From Nitrospiraceae bacterium (GTDB lineage Bacteria; Nitrospirota; Nitrospiria; Nitrospirales; UBA8639): DNA of 64,000 nt. The translations under genes were made by a program, and so were the position numbers. The stretch covers positions 806,001 through 870,000 of the forward strand of contig JACKFF010000001.1 in the NCBI GenBank assembly GCA_020632595.1, read 5' to 3'. Position 1 is the first letter of the stretch. Each line of letters opens with the position of its first letter. Below are positions 18,074-26,994 of the stretch, piece after piece. The notes below the pieces were generated by a model. That model saw only the letters and a list, made by a program, of their open reading frames with translations, did no database searches and was not told the DNA's origin.

Positions 18074-18130
18074 AATATTCGGGATTGGCCATAAGTCCCG
18101 CGCCCATCCAAACCATCCCGCCCATGAAGC

Positions 18131-19834
18131 CTATTCGCCTTCATTCCCTTGATCTTTCTTTTGGACAACTCGCCCAAGGCTTTGATCAACAGTGCCTTGA
18201 GAGCTATTAAATTCTTCCACCTCGGTTTGTTCTAGGTCCTTCAAATGCTCCCAAAGACTTAACGCAATTTTTCGATCATCACAATCAACCTTGACGATTT
18301 TCGCCGCTACTTCCTGACCAACAGCAAATTTCTCTTCCAGGCGCTCCTGCACATCCGGCCCGATCTCACTGATGTGAATCAACCCTTCTACACCGCCTTC
18401 CAATTCCACAAATACCCCAAAGTCGGCGATTTTTGAAACTTTCCCGGTTGTGACTTCGCCAACATGATATTGCTGGGGAATCTCAGAGACCCATGGATCC
18501 GAGATCAGCTGCTTATACCCCAAAGACAACCGTTCTTTTTCTTTATCAATTTTTAAAATAACGGCTTTGACTGATTGTCCCTTCTTAAATAGCTCGGATG
18601 GATGCTTAATATGCTTGGTCCATGACATATCAGAAATATGGATTAACCCATCGACACCTTCATCTAAACCGACAAAGGCGCCAAAATCGGTGACACTTTT
18701 TACTTTGCCTTCAATCTCCGTGCCTTCAGGGTACTTGTCTTCAATAATATCCCATGGGTTAGGAGCAGTTTGTTTCATTCCAAGAGAAATCTTCCGGCTA
18801 TGCTGGTCAACATGGAGCACCTGAGCTTCTATGGTATCGCCCACAGACACAACCTTTGACGGGTGACGAACCTCATGCGTCCACGACATTTCCGACACAT
18901 GAACCAAACCCTCAACGCCTGGCTCCAATTCGACGAACGCACCATAATCGGTCAAGCTCACAACTCGCCCATTCACGCGACTTCTTGCCGGGTATTTTTC
19001 TTCAACTTTTGTCCAGGGATCTGGAGATTTTTGCTTAACGCCCAAGGATATACGACCTGTTTCCCGGTCGTATTTCAGCACCAAGACTTCAACTCGATCC
19101 CCAATGGAGAACATATCGGATGGATGCCCCACGCGGCCCCAGGAAATATCGGTAATGTGTAACAGGCCATCAATACCTCCTAAATCCAAGAACGCCCCAT
19201 AATCCGTAATGTTCTTCACAGTGCCTTCGATCAACTGCCCTTCAGACAAGGTCGACAAGGTCGACTGTCTTCGTTTATCCCGAGTTTCTTCGAGAAGCGC
19301 CCGTCTGGAGACTACGACATTGCCCCGACGATGGTTTATTTTAATAATTTTAAAGTTGTACGTTTTCCCGACCAGACCATCCAGATCTCTGACCGGCGTC
19401 AAGTCAATTTGCGATCCTGGCAAAAAGGCTTTCACGCCGATATCAACGATCATGCCGCCCTTAATACGGGAAATGACTTTTCCTTGCACTTGTTTTTCAT
19501 CTTTGTGAGCAACTTCCAAATCCTCCCAAACCTTCATCTTGTCGGCTTTTTCTTTGGAGAGGAGCAAATTGCCATCCGCATCCTCACATTGCTCGATATA
19601 CACTTGAACCGGGTCATTCACCGCCAGCTGTTCCAACTCTTCCGGAGAAAATTGGTCGGCAGGGATCATGCCTTCAGACTTATAGCCAATATCCACCACC
19701 ACACGATCTCGCTGGATATCAATGACTCTGCCCTCGGTAATCGTTCCTTCTTCAATATTTTTAAACGTTTCATCGTATAAAGCGGCAAGAGTTTCGCGAT
19801 CAATTTTTTCAGGCTGTTGGGTAAGAGTATTCAT
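18131..19834 (-). CDS. rpsA: Ribosomal protein S1
   Basis: S1 (567 residues) binds mRNA and helps start translation on structured or weak Shine-Dalgarno messages. Six S1-type OB domains are visible. Their signatures repeat as DYGAFLDLGGIDGLLHITD, DYGAFVELEPGVEGLVHVSE, DFGAFVGLDEGVDGLIHISD and DFGVFVELEGGVEGLIHISE. The ends are acidic. It follows plsC and precedes sppA. Many genes in this window lack a clear Shine-Dalgarno sequence, which makes a full six-domain S1 relevant. Confidence 0.97.
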   Translation of the reverse strand: MNTLTQQPEKIDRETLAALYDETFKNIEEGTITEGRVIDIQRDRVVVDIGYKSEGMIPADQFSPEELEQLAVNDPVQVYIEQCEDADGNLLLSKEKADKMKVWEDLEVAHKDEKQVQGKVISRIKGGMIVDIGVKAFLPGSQIDLTPVRDLDGLVGKTYNFKIIKINHRRGNVVVSRRALLEETRDKRRQSTLSTLSEGQLIEGTVKNITDYGAFLDLGGIDGLLHITDISWGRVGHPSDMFSIGDRVEVLVLKYDRETGRISLGVKQKSPDPWTKVEEKYPARSRVNGRVVSLTDYGAFVELEPGVEGLVHVSEMSWTHEVRHPSKVVSVGDTIEAQVLHVDQHSRKISLGMKQTAPNPWDIIEDKYPEGTEIEGKVKSVTDFGAFVGLDEGVDGLIHISDMSWTKHIKHPSELFKKGQSVKAVILKIDKEKERLSLGYKQLISDPWVSEIPQQYHVGEVTTGKVSKIADFGVFVELEGGVEGLIHISEIGPDVQERLEEKFAVGQEVAAKIVKVDCDDRKIALSLWEHLKDLEQTEVEEFNSSQGTVDQSLGRVVQKKDQGNEGE

Positions 19835-19888
19835 CCGACTTTTGATACCTCCGGGAGAGTTTGGCGGGTTAAATGGTGATTGCCATGA

Positions 19889-20557
19889 TTATTCATACAA
19901 CTTGCTTCTTCTATCTGTTTCATATGCTTGCCTGGTCGGAGAGGGAACGCCACCCAATTGAGCGATATGATCCATTACCGTTATTGATACGTCCTCATAA
20001 AATGACTTGACACTCTTCCCCTCATCTTTACAAAATTTTAACGGTTTTCCAAAGACGACCCTCAATGGAAACAGCCGCGGCCATCGAGCCTGAATGGGAA
20101 GAACTGTAAAGGTACCAGAAATATACACAGGAATCACCTGGCATTGTGATTCAGCTACCAAATAACCCAGGCCAGGCTTCCCGATCTGTAGGGACCCGTC
20201 TTCCGTTCTTGTTCCCTCGGGGAAAATAACTACGGGTTTACCTGCTTGCAAATAAGAGAGTGCCTGCCCGAAGGCTTTCCTGTCCAGTCTGTGCGTTTTT
20301 AAAGGGATCCAGCCGAGCTTTTGCAAGGCCCAATTCAGATACCGATTGGGAAATAAGTTCGCTCTCCCTAAAAAAAAAACCCGCCGCGGAATTGCACACC
20401 CTAACAAGGGAATATCAAAGTAACTGGCATGATTTGCCGCAACAATGATTCCTCCTGTCTTGGGAAAGTGTTGGGAACCCTCTATCCGAAATCGAAACAG
20501 AAGGCGCGCCAACCCATTGAACAGGATCCATAACAGCCCATAGACCACTCCACTCAC
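19889..20557 (-). CDS. plsC: 1-acyl-sn-glycerol-3-phosphate acyltransferase
   Basis: Acylates lysophosphatidic acid to phosphatidic acid in phospholipid synthesis; 222 residues, membrane-associated. The family blocks are NHASYFD (HX4D, about residues 40-46), PRRVFFLGRANLFPNR, FPEGTRTEDGSL and the final substrate-pocket stretch near VIPVYISGT. The start is GTG, whose bases overlap the cmk stop (GTGA), so translation is likely coupled to cmk. A hydrophobic N-terminus serves as membrane anchor. Confidence 0.92.
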   Translation of the reverse strand: MSGVVYGLLWILFNGLARLLFRFRIEGSQHFPKTGGIIVAANHASYFDIPLLGCAIPRRVFFLGRANLFPNRYLNWALQKLGWIPLKTHRLDRKAFGQALSYLQAGKPVVIFPEGTRTEDGSLQIGKPGLGYLVAESQCQVIPVYISGTFTVLPIQARWPRLFPLRVVFGKPLKFCKDEGKSVKSFYEDVSITVMDHIAQLGGVPSPTRQAYETDRRSKLYE

Positions 20558-21213
20558 AAGCGATCCGCTATGAATTGCATCATATGGCCGACAACTTCTT
20601 CAACAGATTTCCGAGAGGTATCAATCATGATCGCCTCAGGCGCCGGACGTAAAGGGTCGACCATTCTTGTCCGGTCACGATTATCTCGGACGGCCATATC
20701 GTTACGCACGGTCTTTAGATCAATAACTTTCCCTTGTTGACCTAATTCCCGTTGCCGTCGGTTCGCTCGAACCTCCAATTCCGCATCGAGAAAAAACTTC
20801 ACATCAGCACTCGGGAACACTCGCGTTCCCATATCTCTTCCTTCAGCAATAATCCCGACTTTGCCCACAACCCTGCGCTGAATCGGGAGTAACCAGTCCC
20901 TGACGGACTGAATAGCCGCAATGCAGGAGGCCAACTGGCTAATGCCTGGCGTTCTGATGACCTCTTGATGAATAGCCTGCCCATCGACCCACATTGAAAG
21001 GACATCCTTACTCAGCTTCAGTCGCAGATCGGTCCTCGCCAACAGGGCTTGGATGTGAGCAAGATTGCTCGGGTCAAGCTGTTCTTGTTGAACCTTCCAG
21101 GCAATCGCGCGATACAAAGCTCCCGTATCCAGGTAGACATATCCCAGTCGGGTAGCCAAACATTTGGCTACAGTGCTCTTCCCGACTCCAGCTGGACCAT
21201 CAATAGTGATCAG
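20554..21213 (-). CDS. cmk: Cytidylate kinase, start codon non-canonical or misread
   Basis: Phosphorylates CMP and dCMP; about 219 residues. The P-loop GPAGVGKST, the substrate segment YLDTGALYRAIAW, AEGRDMGTRVFPSAD and RDNRDRTR are intact. The odd feature is the start. Reading back from the P-loop, a TAA stop is reached at about 21249 with no ATG, GTG or TTG in between. CTG at 21213 would give LITIDGPAG, matching the usual family N-terminus. GTC at 21232-21234 stands six bases after a clean GAGGAG and would be ideal if it were GTG. The first canonical start (TTG, 21159) lies inside the gene and would delete the P-loop. It lies between aroA and plsC. Confidence 0.87.
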   Translation of the reverse strand: MITIDGPAGVGKSTVAKCLATRLGYVYLDTGALYRAIAWKVQQEQLDPSNLAHIQALLARTDLRLKLSKDVLSMWVDGQAIHQEVIRTPGISQLASCIAAIQSVRDWLLPIQRRVVGKVGIIAEGRDMGTRVFPSADVKFFLDAELEVRANRRQRELGQQGKVIDLKTVRNDMAVRDNRDRTRMVDPLRPAPEAIMIDTSRKSVEEVVGHMMQFIADRL

Positions 21214-21268
21214 TAACCGACGACGTTGAACGACCCTATTCTCCTCTTACGAACTAATTTCTGGAGCA

Positions 21269-22579
21269 TTATAATAGTCGCTCAGAATTTGTCAATAAAT
21301 CCAACAGCTTACCTTTGAATCCCGGGAAAGATGTCTCCACGCATGCCACATCCTCAATGGTAATCGGAGACTCCGCCACTAATCCGCAGATGGCCAGCGA
21401 CATTACCACCCGATGATCGCCATAACTCTGACAAACGGCGCCCTTAATCTGGGAACCGCCATTGATGACTAAACCATCCGGCTGTTCCTCGACTTTAACA
21501 TGGAGACGGGATAATTCTGTCGCCATGGCTCGAATGCGATCGGTCTCTTTCACCCGGAGTTCCTGTGCTCCGGTAATGCGTGTCTGTCCATGAGCCAAAG
21601 CGGCAGCCACACACAATATAGGCAATTCATCAATCGTTTTGGGAATGAGTTCTGGCCCAATGACCGTTCCCCTCAACGGAGCAGACCGCACACGGATATC
21701 ACCCACCGGTTCCCCGGAAATTTCTCGTTGGTTGACGATGGTGATATCTGCTCCCATCTCGAGGAGAATATCCAGAATGCCTGTTCGTTCAGGATTCAAC
21801 CCTATATCAGTGAGCAGGATATCCGAATCGGGAACGATCGATGCGGCAACCATAAAAAACGCCGCAGCCGAGATATCTCCAGGAACCTCAATCGGCTTTC
21901 CATCAAAAGAGGGTCGGCCTTGAAGTTGCACAGTGCACCCATCAACCTGGAGGGGAACTCCAAAATAGGACAAGAGACGCTCCGTATGATCACGGGATCG
22001 TCTAGGCTCCTTCACAATGGTCGTCCCTTCGGCAAAGAGCCCGGCCAAGAGGACGCACGATTTAATTTGGGCACTGGCGACAGGAGATTCATAGAGAATC
22101 CCCTTGAGCCCGGTGCCTTGAATAGCCAAAGGAGCCAATTCACCGCCGCGTCTTCCCGAGATCACGGCCCCCATTTGACGGAGAGGAGTGACCACCCGGC
22201 CCATCGGACGACTTCTCAGAGAGGAATCCCCAGTCAGAACGGAGAAGAAATTTTGCCCGGCTAAGACGCCAGCCAAAAGGCGCAAACCCGTCCCGGAATT
22301 TCCACAATCCAACACATTCGAAGGTTCCTGCAGACCCCAGAGTCCTTTGCCGGTCACCTCAAGTCCCTCAGGCGTTTCCTGTACATCAGCGCCTAAGGCA
22401 CGAATCGCATTAAGGGTATGCAGGCAATCCTCGCCTCTAGAGTAGCCCCCGATGCGTGTTTGGCCCTGCGCCAAGGCTCCAAAGATGAGGGCGCGATGCG
22501 TAATGGATTTGTCCCCCGGTACCGACAGGCTGCCACGAAGGGGGTTTTGGGTCGGAAGAATGGTGAACTGACTCATCAT
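21269..22579 (-). CDS. aroA: 3-phosphoshikimate 1-carboxyvinyltransferase (EPSP synthase)
   Basis: Joins phosphoenolpyruvate to shikimate-3-phosphate in aromatic amino acid synthesis; 436 residues. Conserved blocks are LSVPGDKSITHRAL, LDCGNSGTGLRLLAG (about residue 90), a central RRSRDHTERLL and the C-terminal SYGDHRVVMSLA. The ATG overlaps the tyrA stop, so the pair is probably coupled. It belongs to the pheA-hisC-aroF-tyrA-aroA run. Confidence 0.96.
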   Translation of the reverse strand: MMSQFTILPTQNPLRGSLSVPGDKSITHRALIFGALAQGQTRIGGYSRGEDCLHTLNAIRALGADVQETPEGLEVTGKGLWGLQEPSNVLDCGNSGTGLRLLAGVLAGQNFFSVLTGDSSLRSRPMGRVVTPLRQMGAVISGRRGGELAPLAIQGTGLKGILYESPVASAQIKSCVLLAGLFAEGTTIVKEPRRSRDHTERLLSYFGVPLQVDGCTVQLQGRPSFDGKPIEVPGDISAAAFFMVAASIVPDSDILLTDIGLNPERTGILDILLEMGADITIVNQREISGEPVGDIRVRSAPLRGTVIGPELIPKTIDELPILCVAAALAHGQTRITGAQELRVKETDRIRAMATELSRLHVKVEEQPDGLVINGGSQIKGAVCQSYGDHRVVMSLAICGLVAESPITIEDVACVETSFPGFKGKLLDLLTNSERLL

Positions 22580-23463
22580 ATTAACCGTTCTCGTGAGGCT
22601 TTGGCCCGAGCAATCGCTTCGTACAATGCTGATGCATCCCGTTTGCTCAACAACTCCCGAAAATCTTGTAGCTGTTGAATGTAGCGATCAACCATCTCAA
22701 CCAAATTCGCATGATTGGCGACACAAATATCCCGCCACATTTCAGGCGAACTGGCCGCAATCCTCGTAGTATCGCGTAACCCTCCCCCAGAAAAACTCAG
22801 CAAATCCGCAGGCTGAGATGTTCGTCCTTGCAATGTCTCCAAGGTGTGCATGAGAGAAAAAGCCGCGATATGAGGCAGATGACTCACTGCACCGAAGACC
22901 CAATCGTGGTCCCGGGGATCCATCGACGACACCACAGATCCGACAGTTTCCCAGAGGTGTTGAACCCTTTCCAGTGCCTGGACATTGGTATGGGGAGTCG
23001 GAGTCAGAATACATCGAGCGCCTTGAAACAAATGCGAATCGGCGTGCGCCACCCCGGATTTTTCTTTCCCGGCAATAGGATGGGCGCCGACAAAAAATGT
23101 CGAGGGAGGCAACCGGGCTTCAATTTTTGAGACCAGTTGGCCCTTCACACTTCCCACATCACTCACGATGGCGGACGGGGCCAGATCTTTTCCCCACAGG
23201 TCAATTTGCGAGAGATAGGTCTCTACAGGAGTGGCCAGGACAATTAAATCCGATTGGCTCACCGCCCGATGTGGCTCCAGCGCAAATTGATCAATGGCAC
23301 CCATTCGAACGGCTAGTTCGAGATTTTCTTGTCGACGACCGATCCCCACGACCGTTTTGGCCAGGCCCTGTTCCTTCAGTGCAAGGCCGAGAGAGCCGCC
23401 AAGCAGGCCTATCCCGATAATGGACACGTGCCGGAACAACGGTTCTGAGTGGGAAGTCGACAT
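22576..23463 (-). CDS. tyrA: Prephenate dehydrogenase (tyrosine branch)
   Basis: Oxidises and decarboxylates prephenate (or arogenate) toward tyrosine. The NAD(P)-binding glycine motif is GIGLLGGSLGLAL near the N-terminus, with DVGSVKGQLV, GAHPIAGKEKSGVAHAD and HLPHIAAFSL downstream. I choose the ATG at 23463 (295 residues) because the glycine motif then lies about 15 residues in. The frame stays open to 23544, but that longer start would overlap aroF by 44 bases and adds an Arg/Trp-rich sequence foreign to the family. Neither start has a good Shine-Dalgarno sequence. Confidence 0.9.
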   Translation of the reverse strand: MSTSHSEPLFRHVSIIGIGLLGGSLGLALKEQGLAKTVVGIGRRQENLELAVRMGAIDQFALEPHRAVSQSDLIVLATPVETYLSQIDLWGKDLAPSAIVSDVGSVKGQLVSKIEARLPPSTFFVGAHPIAGKEKSGVAHADSHLFQGARCILTPTPHTNVQALERVQHLWETVGSVVSSMDPRDHDWVFGAVSHLPHIAAFSLMHTLETLQGRTSQPADLLSFSGGGLRDTTRIAASSPEMWRDICVANHANLVEMVDRYIQQLQDFRELLSKRDASALYEAIARAKASRERLI

Positions 23464-23500
23464 GATGGAAGGCAAAAGTGTCGGAATCACAAGAGAACAA

Positions 23501-24514
23501 TCAAAGTTCCCGGCCCACAGCCTGCGCCACCTTTTGTAAATCATTCATGAGTTCGGTAAACCGGCTGGGCTTCAGCGATTCCTCTCCGTCGCACAAGGCA
23601 CATTCCGGATTAGAATGGACTTCAATCAACAGGCCGTCAGCTCCAGCCGCAATGGCGGCTTTAGCCATAGGGGCTACAAGCTTCCAATTCCCGGTTGCGT
23701 GACTTGGATCAACAATAACCGGCAAATGCGTCATTTCTTTTAGGGTGGGCACCGCACTTAAATCGAGCGTATTGCGATACTGCGGCTCAAAGGTGCGAAT
23801 TCCCCTTTCACACAGCATAACGTTCCGATTGCCACGGGACATAATATATTCTGCGGATAAGAGTAACTCTTTAATCGTGGCCGACAGCCCACGCTTCAAC
23901 AGGACGGGTTTGTCATAAGCCCCGACCTCTTTTAACAGTTCAAAATTTTGCATATTCCGGGCGCCAACTTGGATCACATCCGCTTTTTCCAAAAAATGTC
24001 CGAGATCACGGGCATCCAAAATTTCACTCACAACCGGAAGGCCGGTTTGTCTCCTGGCCTCAGCCAAAAACTCCAATCCTTCCTGTCCCAACCCCTGAAA
24101 GGAATAGGGCGAGGTACGAGGCTTATACGCGCCGCCACGCAAAATGGTGGCACCGGCCCTAGCCACTTCTTGAGCGATGCCCACCGTAATTTCTAATTTC
24201 TCCACCGCGCAAGGACCGGCCATAATTACGATCCGACTCCCCCCAACTTGCACGCCGGCCACATCGATGACGGAATCGTGTTTTTGAAATTCACGGCTCA
24301 CTAACTTCCAAGGCGCGAGAATCGGAGTCACACTTTCCACACCGGGAAACACGCTCAAGGGTTGCCCCTGGAGTACCCGGTCATCGCCAAGCACCGCCAC
24401 AATGGTCCGTTCTTTCCCCTTCGTGATTTGTGTGACCATCCCTAACGAGCGAAGACGATCAATCAAGTGATCAACATTCTGCTCTGTGGCTTCGGGTTTT
24501 AGGACGATAACCAT
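23501..24514 (-). CDS. aroF: 3-deoxy-7-phosphoheptulonate synthase (DAHP synthase)
   Basis: First step of the shikimate pathway, condensing PEP and erythrose-4-phosphate. From the ATG at 24514 it has 337 residues, the length of the Thermotoga-like type with an N-terminal ACT-like domain (MVIVLKPEATEQNVDHLIDR). The catalytic barrel shows IMAGPCAVE, LRGGAYKPRTSPYSFQG, LLKRGLSATIKE and VDPSHATG. The longer open frame to 24604 would overlap hisC, so I reject it. The N-terminal domain suggests feedback control by an aromatic amino acid, which is inference. Confidence 0.94.
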   Translation of the reverse strand: MVIVLKPEATEQNVDHLIDRLRSLGMVTQITKGKERTIVAVLGDDRVLQGQPLSVFPGVESVTPILAPWKLVSREFQKHDSVIDVAGVQVGGSRIVIMAGPCAVEKLEITVGIAQEVARAGATILRGGAYKPRTSPYSFQGLGQEGLEFLAEARRQTGLPVVSEILDARDLGHFLEKADVIQVGARNMQNFELLKEVGAYDKPVLLKRGLSATIKELLLSAEYIMSRGNRNVMLCERGIRTFEPQYRNTLDLSAVPTLKEMTHLPVIVDPSHATGNWKLVAPMAKAAIAAGADGLLIEVHSNPECALCDGEESLKPSRFTELMNDLQKVAQAVGREL

Positions 24515-24536
24515 TAAATGAATCTGAATCCTTGCG

Positions 24537-25622
24537 CTACGACAACGTGGGAAGCACTCGGGCCAACGATTCAAGAAAGCGCCGATTTTCAGTCGGTTGT
24601 CCAATAGTTACTCGGAGCATGGGCCCGCGAATATGCCGAACGATGACACCTTCCCGAAGCAACGCGTCATACGCACGCCTTCCATCGATCCCTACATTGA
24701 AATACAAAAAGTTGGCTTGACTGGGAACGGTCTCTAACCCCATGGCAATCAGCCTTTCTTGCAGAAACGTCATTTCGGCTTCATTCATAGCCCGGCTTTT
24801 GGCCACATGATCGTCATCGGAAAGGGCTGCTCGTGCGGCTTCTTGAGCCAAGCTATTCACGTTGAAAGGGGGACGAACCCGATTCACATATCCGGCGATT
24901 TCTTTGGTCGTATACCCATAACCCACGCGCAACCCTGCCAATCCATAAATTTTTGAAAACGTCCGTAATACCACAACGGGTCGCCCCTCACGAACATACT
25001 GCAAGCTGTCGGGAAAATCGGGATGTCGCACGTATTCATAGTACGCCTCATCGAATACGACGACCACATGGTCGGGAAGTCGTGAGAGGAACCCATCGAT
25101 TTCCCGTGCCGTCAGCATGGTGCCCGTGGGATTATTCGGATTGCAGAGAAAAAAGAGCCGCGTGCGGTCGGTGACTGCCTCAACCATGGCCGCCATATCA
25201 TGGACCCAATTTTTCAAAGGCACTTCTACCGGCACACCATGCCCTCCCAATACTGAGAGCTTGTACATCACAAACGTCAGATCAGCCATGACCGCTTCAT
25301 CACCCGGGGAGAGAAATGCGCGAATCAAGAGACTAATGATTTCATCTGACCCATTGCCCACCAGAACCTGATCATCAGAAACCTTCCACCGCTCGGCTAA
25401 CGCTTGCCGAAGGTAGTGAGCCCCGCCATCCGGATACCGGTGAAGCGACCCGGCTGCCCCCGCTAAAACCTGCAGCGCGTTCGGCGAAGGACCCCAAGGA
25501 TTTTCATTAGAGGCCAGTTTAATGGCCTGAGTAATTCCCAGCTCCCGCTCCAATTCGCCCAAGGGTTTCCCTGGGGAATATGGGGTTAACGAGGCGATTG
25601 TGGGGTGGACACGCAGTGGCAT
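24537..25622 (-). CDS. hisC: Histidinol-phosphate / aromatic aminotransferase
   Basis: A class I/II PLP aminotransferase of the HisC family, 361 residues. It shows KLASNENPWGPSP, VGNGSDEIISLL, CNPNNPTGTML, the PLP-lysine site FSKIYGLAGLRVGYG (about residues 220-235) and a C-terminal Arg motif near RVTIGQPTENRRF. Its place between pheA and aroF/tyrA suggests it transaminates phenylpyruvate, hydroxyphenylpyruvate or prephenate, perhaps as well as imidazole-acetol phosphate. No other his gene is near. Confidence 0.9.
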   Translation of the reverse strand: MPLRVHPTIASLTPYSPGKPLGELERELGITQAIKLASNENPWGPSPNALQVLAGAAGSLHRYPDGGAHYLRQALAERWKVSDDQVLVGNGSDEIISLLIRAFLSPGDEAVMADLTFVMYKLSVLGGHGVPVEVPLKNWVHDMAAMVEAVTDRTRLFFLCNPNNPTGTMLTAREIDGFLSRLPDHVVVVFDEAYYEYVRHPDFPDSLQYVREGRPVVVLRTFSKIYGLAGLRVGYGYTTKEIAGYVNRVRPPFNVNSLAQEAARAALSDDDHVAKSRAMNEAEMTFLQERLIAMGLETVPSQANFLYFNVGIDGRRAYDALLREGVIVRHIRGPMLRVTIGQPTENRRFLESLARVLPTLS

Positions 25623-25756
25623 GGCTTTACATTCTTTCTATTGTGCGTATGCGGAAAAAATCGAAAAAACTTCATATTCATATCTACCCGGGAGGTCCTT
25701 TGTCCCTACCCCTTCCGGACCTTCCTCCTTCAAGAGCATATAGATTGGGCTAGACT

Positions 25757-26848
25757 CTACTGATGAGAAGAATACGATCCCAGAACCTTCATCATCAAAC
25801 AACGGGACCTGACTTCCGCCAGGGCTTTCTTCAGACGGTCATCGTCCTGATGTCCCTCCAAATCCATATAAAACAGATATTCCCAAACTTTTCGCCGGGT
25901 AGGCCGTGATTCAATTTTGGTCATACTAATGCCGTGCGATGAAAACGGGCGGATCAGGTCATACAAAGCTCCAACCCGGTCTTTTGCTGAGACAATGATC
26001 GACGTTTTATCCCGACCCGTTGGCTCAGCCCCCTTTTGGGATAAAATGAGGAACCTGGTGAAATTATTAATGTTATCTTCAATACGTGATCGCAGAATAT
26101 TCAACCCATACAACTGAGCAGCTAATTCGGAGGCAATGGCCCCGGCGGTTGGATCATCCACGCACCGCTCAGCAGCCCTAGCCGTACTGGGCTCTTCCGC
26201 AAAATTCACAGAAGGCAAATTGGTTTCCAGCCAGTTTCGGCATTGGGCGAGGGCATGGGGATGAGAATAAACCGTCTTGATTTCTTCTAATTTTTGCGCC
26301 TTCGAAAGAAAGTGATGGGAAACTTCCAGCATCACTTCACCATAAATCAACAAGGGTGAGTCCACGAACAGATCCAAGGTATGATTGACCACCCCTTCCG
26401 TTGAATTTTCTATGGGAACCACGCCAAACCGCATACGTCCCCGTTCCACTTCATCAAACACATCCTTAATGCTATTGACCGACACATAATCGGCCGATCC
26501 CCCGAACTTCCGCATGGCAGCCAGATGCGTAAACGTGGCAGGTGGGCCTAAATACGCGACCGTCTGTGTTCCCTCGAGAGAAAGGGACGCCGACATAATT
26601 TCCCGGTAAACATGCCGCAGAGCTTCACTAGGAAACGGCCCGGGATTCTTGCGCATCAACCGTTCCACGATCGCCACTTCCCGACCAGGCGTGTGAAGAT
26701 GGGCGGACGAATCCTGTTGTTTTTTCAAATGCCCAATTTTAATCACGTATTGGGATCGCTCATTCAATATATTGAGAATGTCGTCATCAAGCCTGTCGAT
26801 CTCTTGACGGCATTGCTGCATGTCCTCTGGAAGCTCCATGAGACTCAT
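25757..26848 (-). CDS. pheA: Bifunctional chorismate mutase / prephenate dehydratase
   Basis: Converts chorismate through prephenate to phenylpyruvate; 363 residues. The AroQ-type mutase fills residues 10-95 (CRQEIDRLDDDILNILNERSQ is cut here to RLDDDILNILNERSQ). The dehydratase follows (AYLGPPATFTHLAAM, VPIENSTEGVV, NNFTRFLILS). A C-terminal ACT domain (TSIIVSAKDRVGALYDLIRPF and ESRPTRRKVWEY) is the usual phenylalanine sensor. It is the first gene of the aromatic run; hisC starts about 135 bases downstream. Confidence 0.96.
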   Translation of the reverse strand: MSLMELPEDMQQCRQEIDRLDDDILNILNERSQYVIKIGHLKKQQDSSAHLHTPGREVAIVERLMRKNPGPFPSEALRHVYREIMSASLSLEGTQTVAYLGPPATFTHLAAMRKFGGSADYVSVNSIKDVFDEVERGRMRFGVVPIENSTEGVVNHTLDLFVDSPLLIYGEVMLEVSHHFLSKAQKLEEIKTVYSHPHALAQCRNWLETNLPSVNFAEEPSTARAAERCVDDPTAGAIASELAAQLYGLNILRSRIEDNINNFTRFLILSQKGAEPTGRDKTSIIVSAKDRVGALYDLIRPFSSHGISMTKIESRPTRRKVWEYLFYMDLEGHQDDDRLKKALAEVRSRCLMMKVLGSYSSHQ

Positions 26849-26994
26849 CCTTTATACTGGAAAATCTGCAATTTAGGCAGGAGCATACAAGGAATACCCT
26901 GCCGTGGCAAGCAAGCTCTTCCCCCTTTCAGCTTGCGACTTTCCTTCATAAACAGGCCTACATTTCCCGACCACAAAAGTTGGGGTTATCCCGG

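Noticed and set aside
23464..23544. Longer N-terminus of prephenate dehydrogenase
   Set aside because: It overlaps aroF by 44 bases and adds residues foreign to the family.
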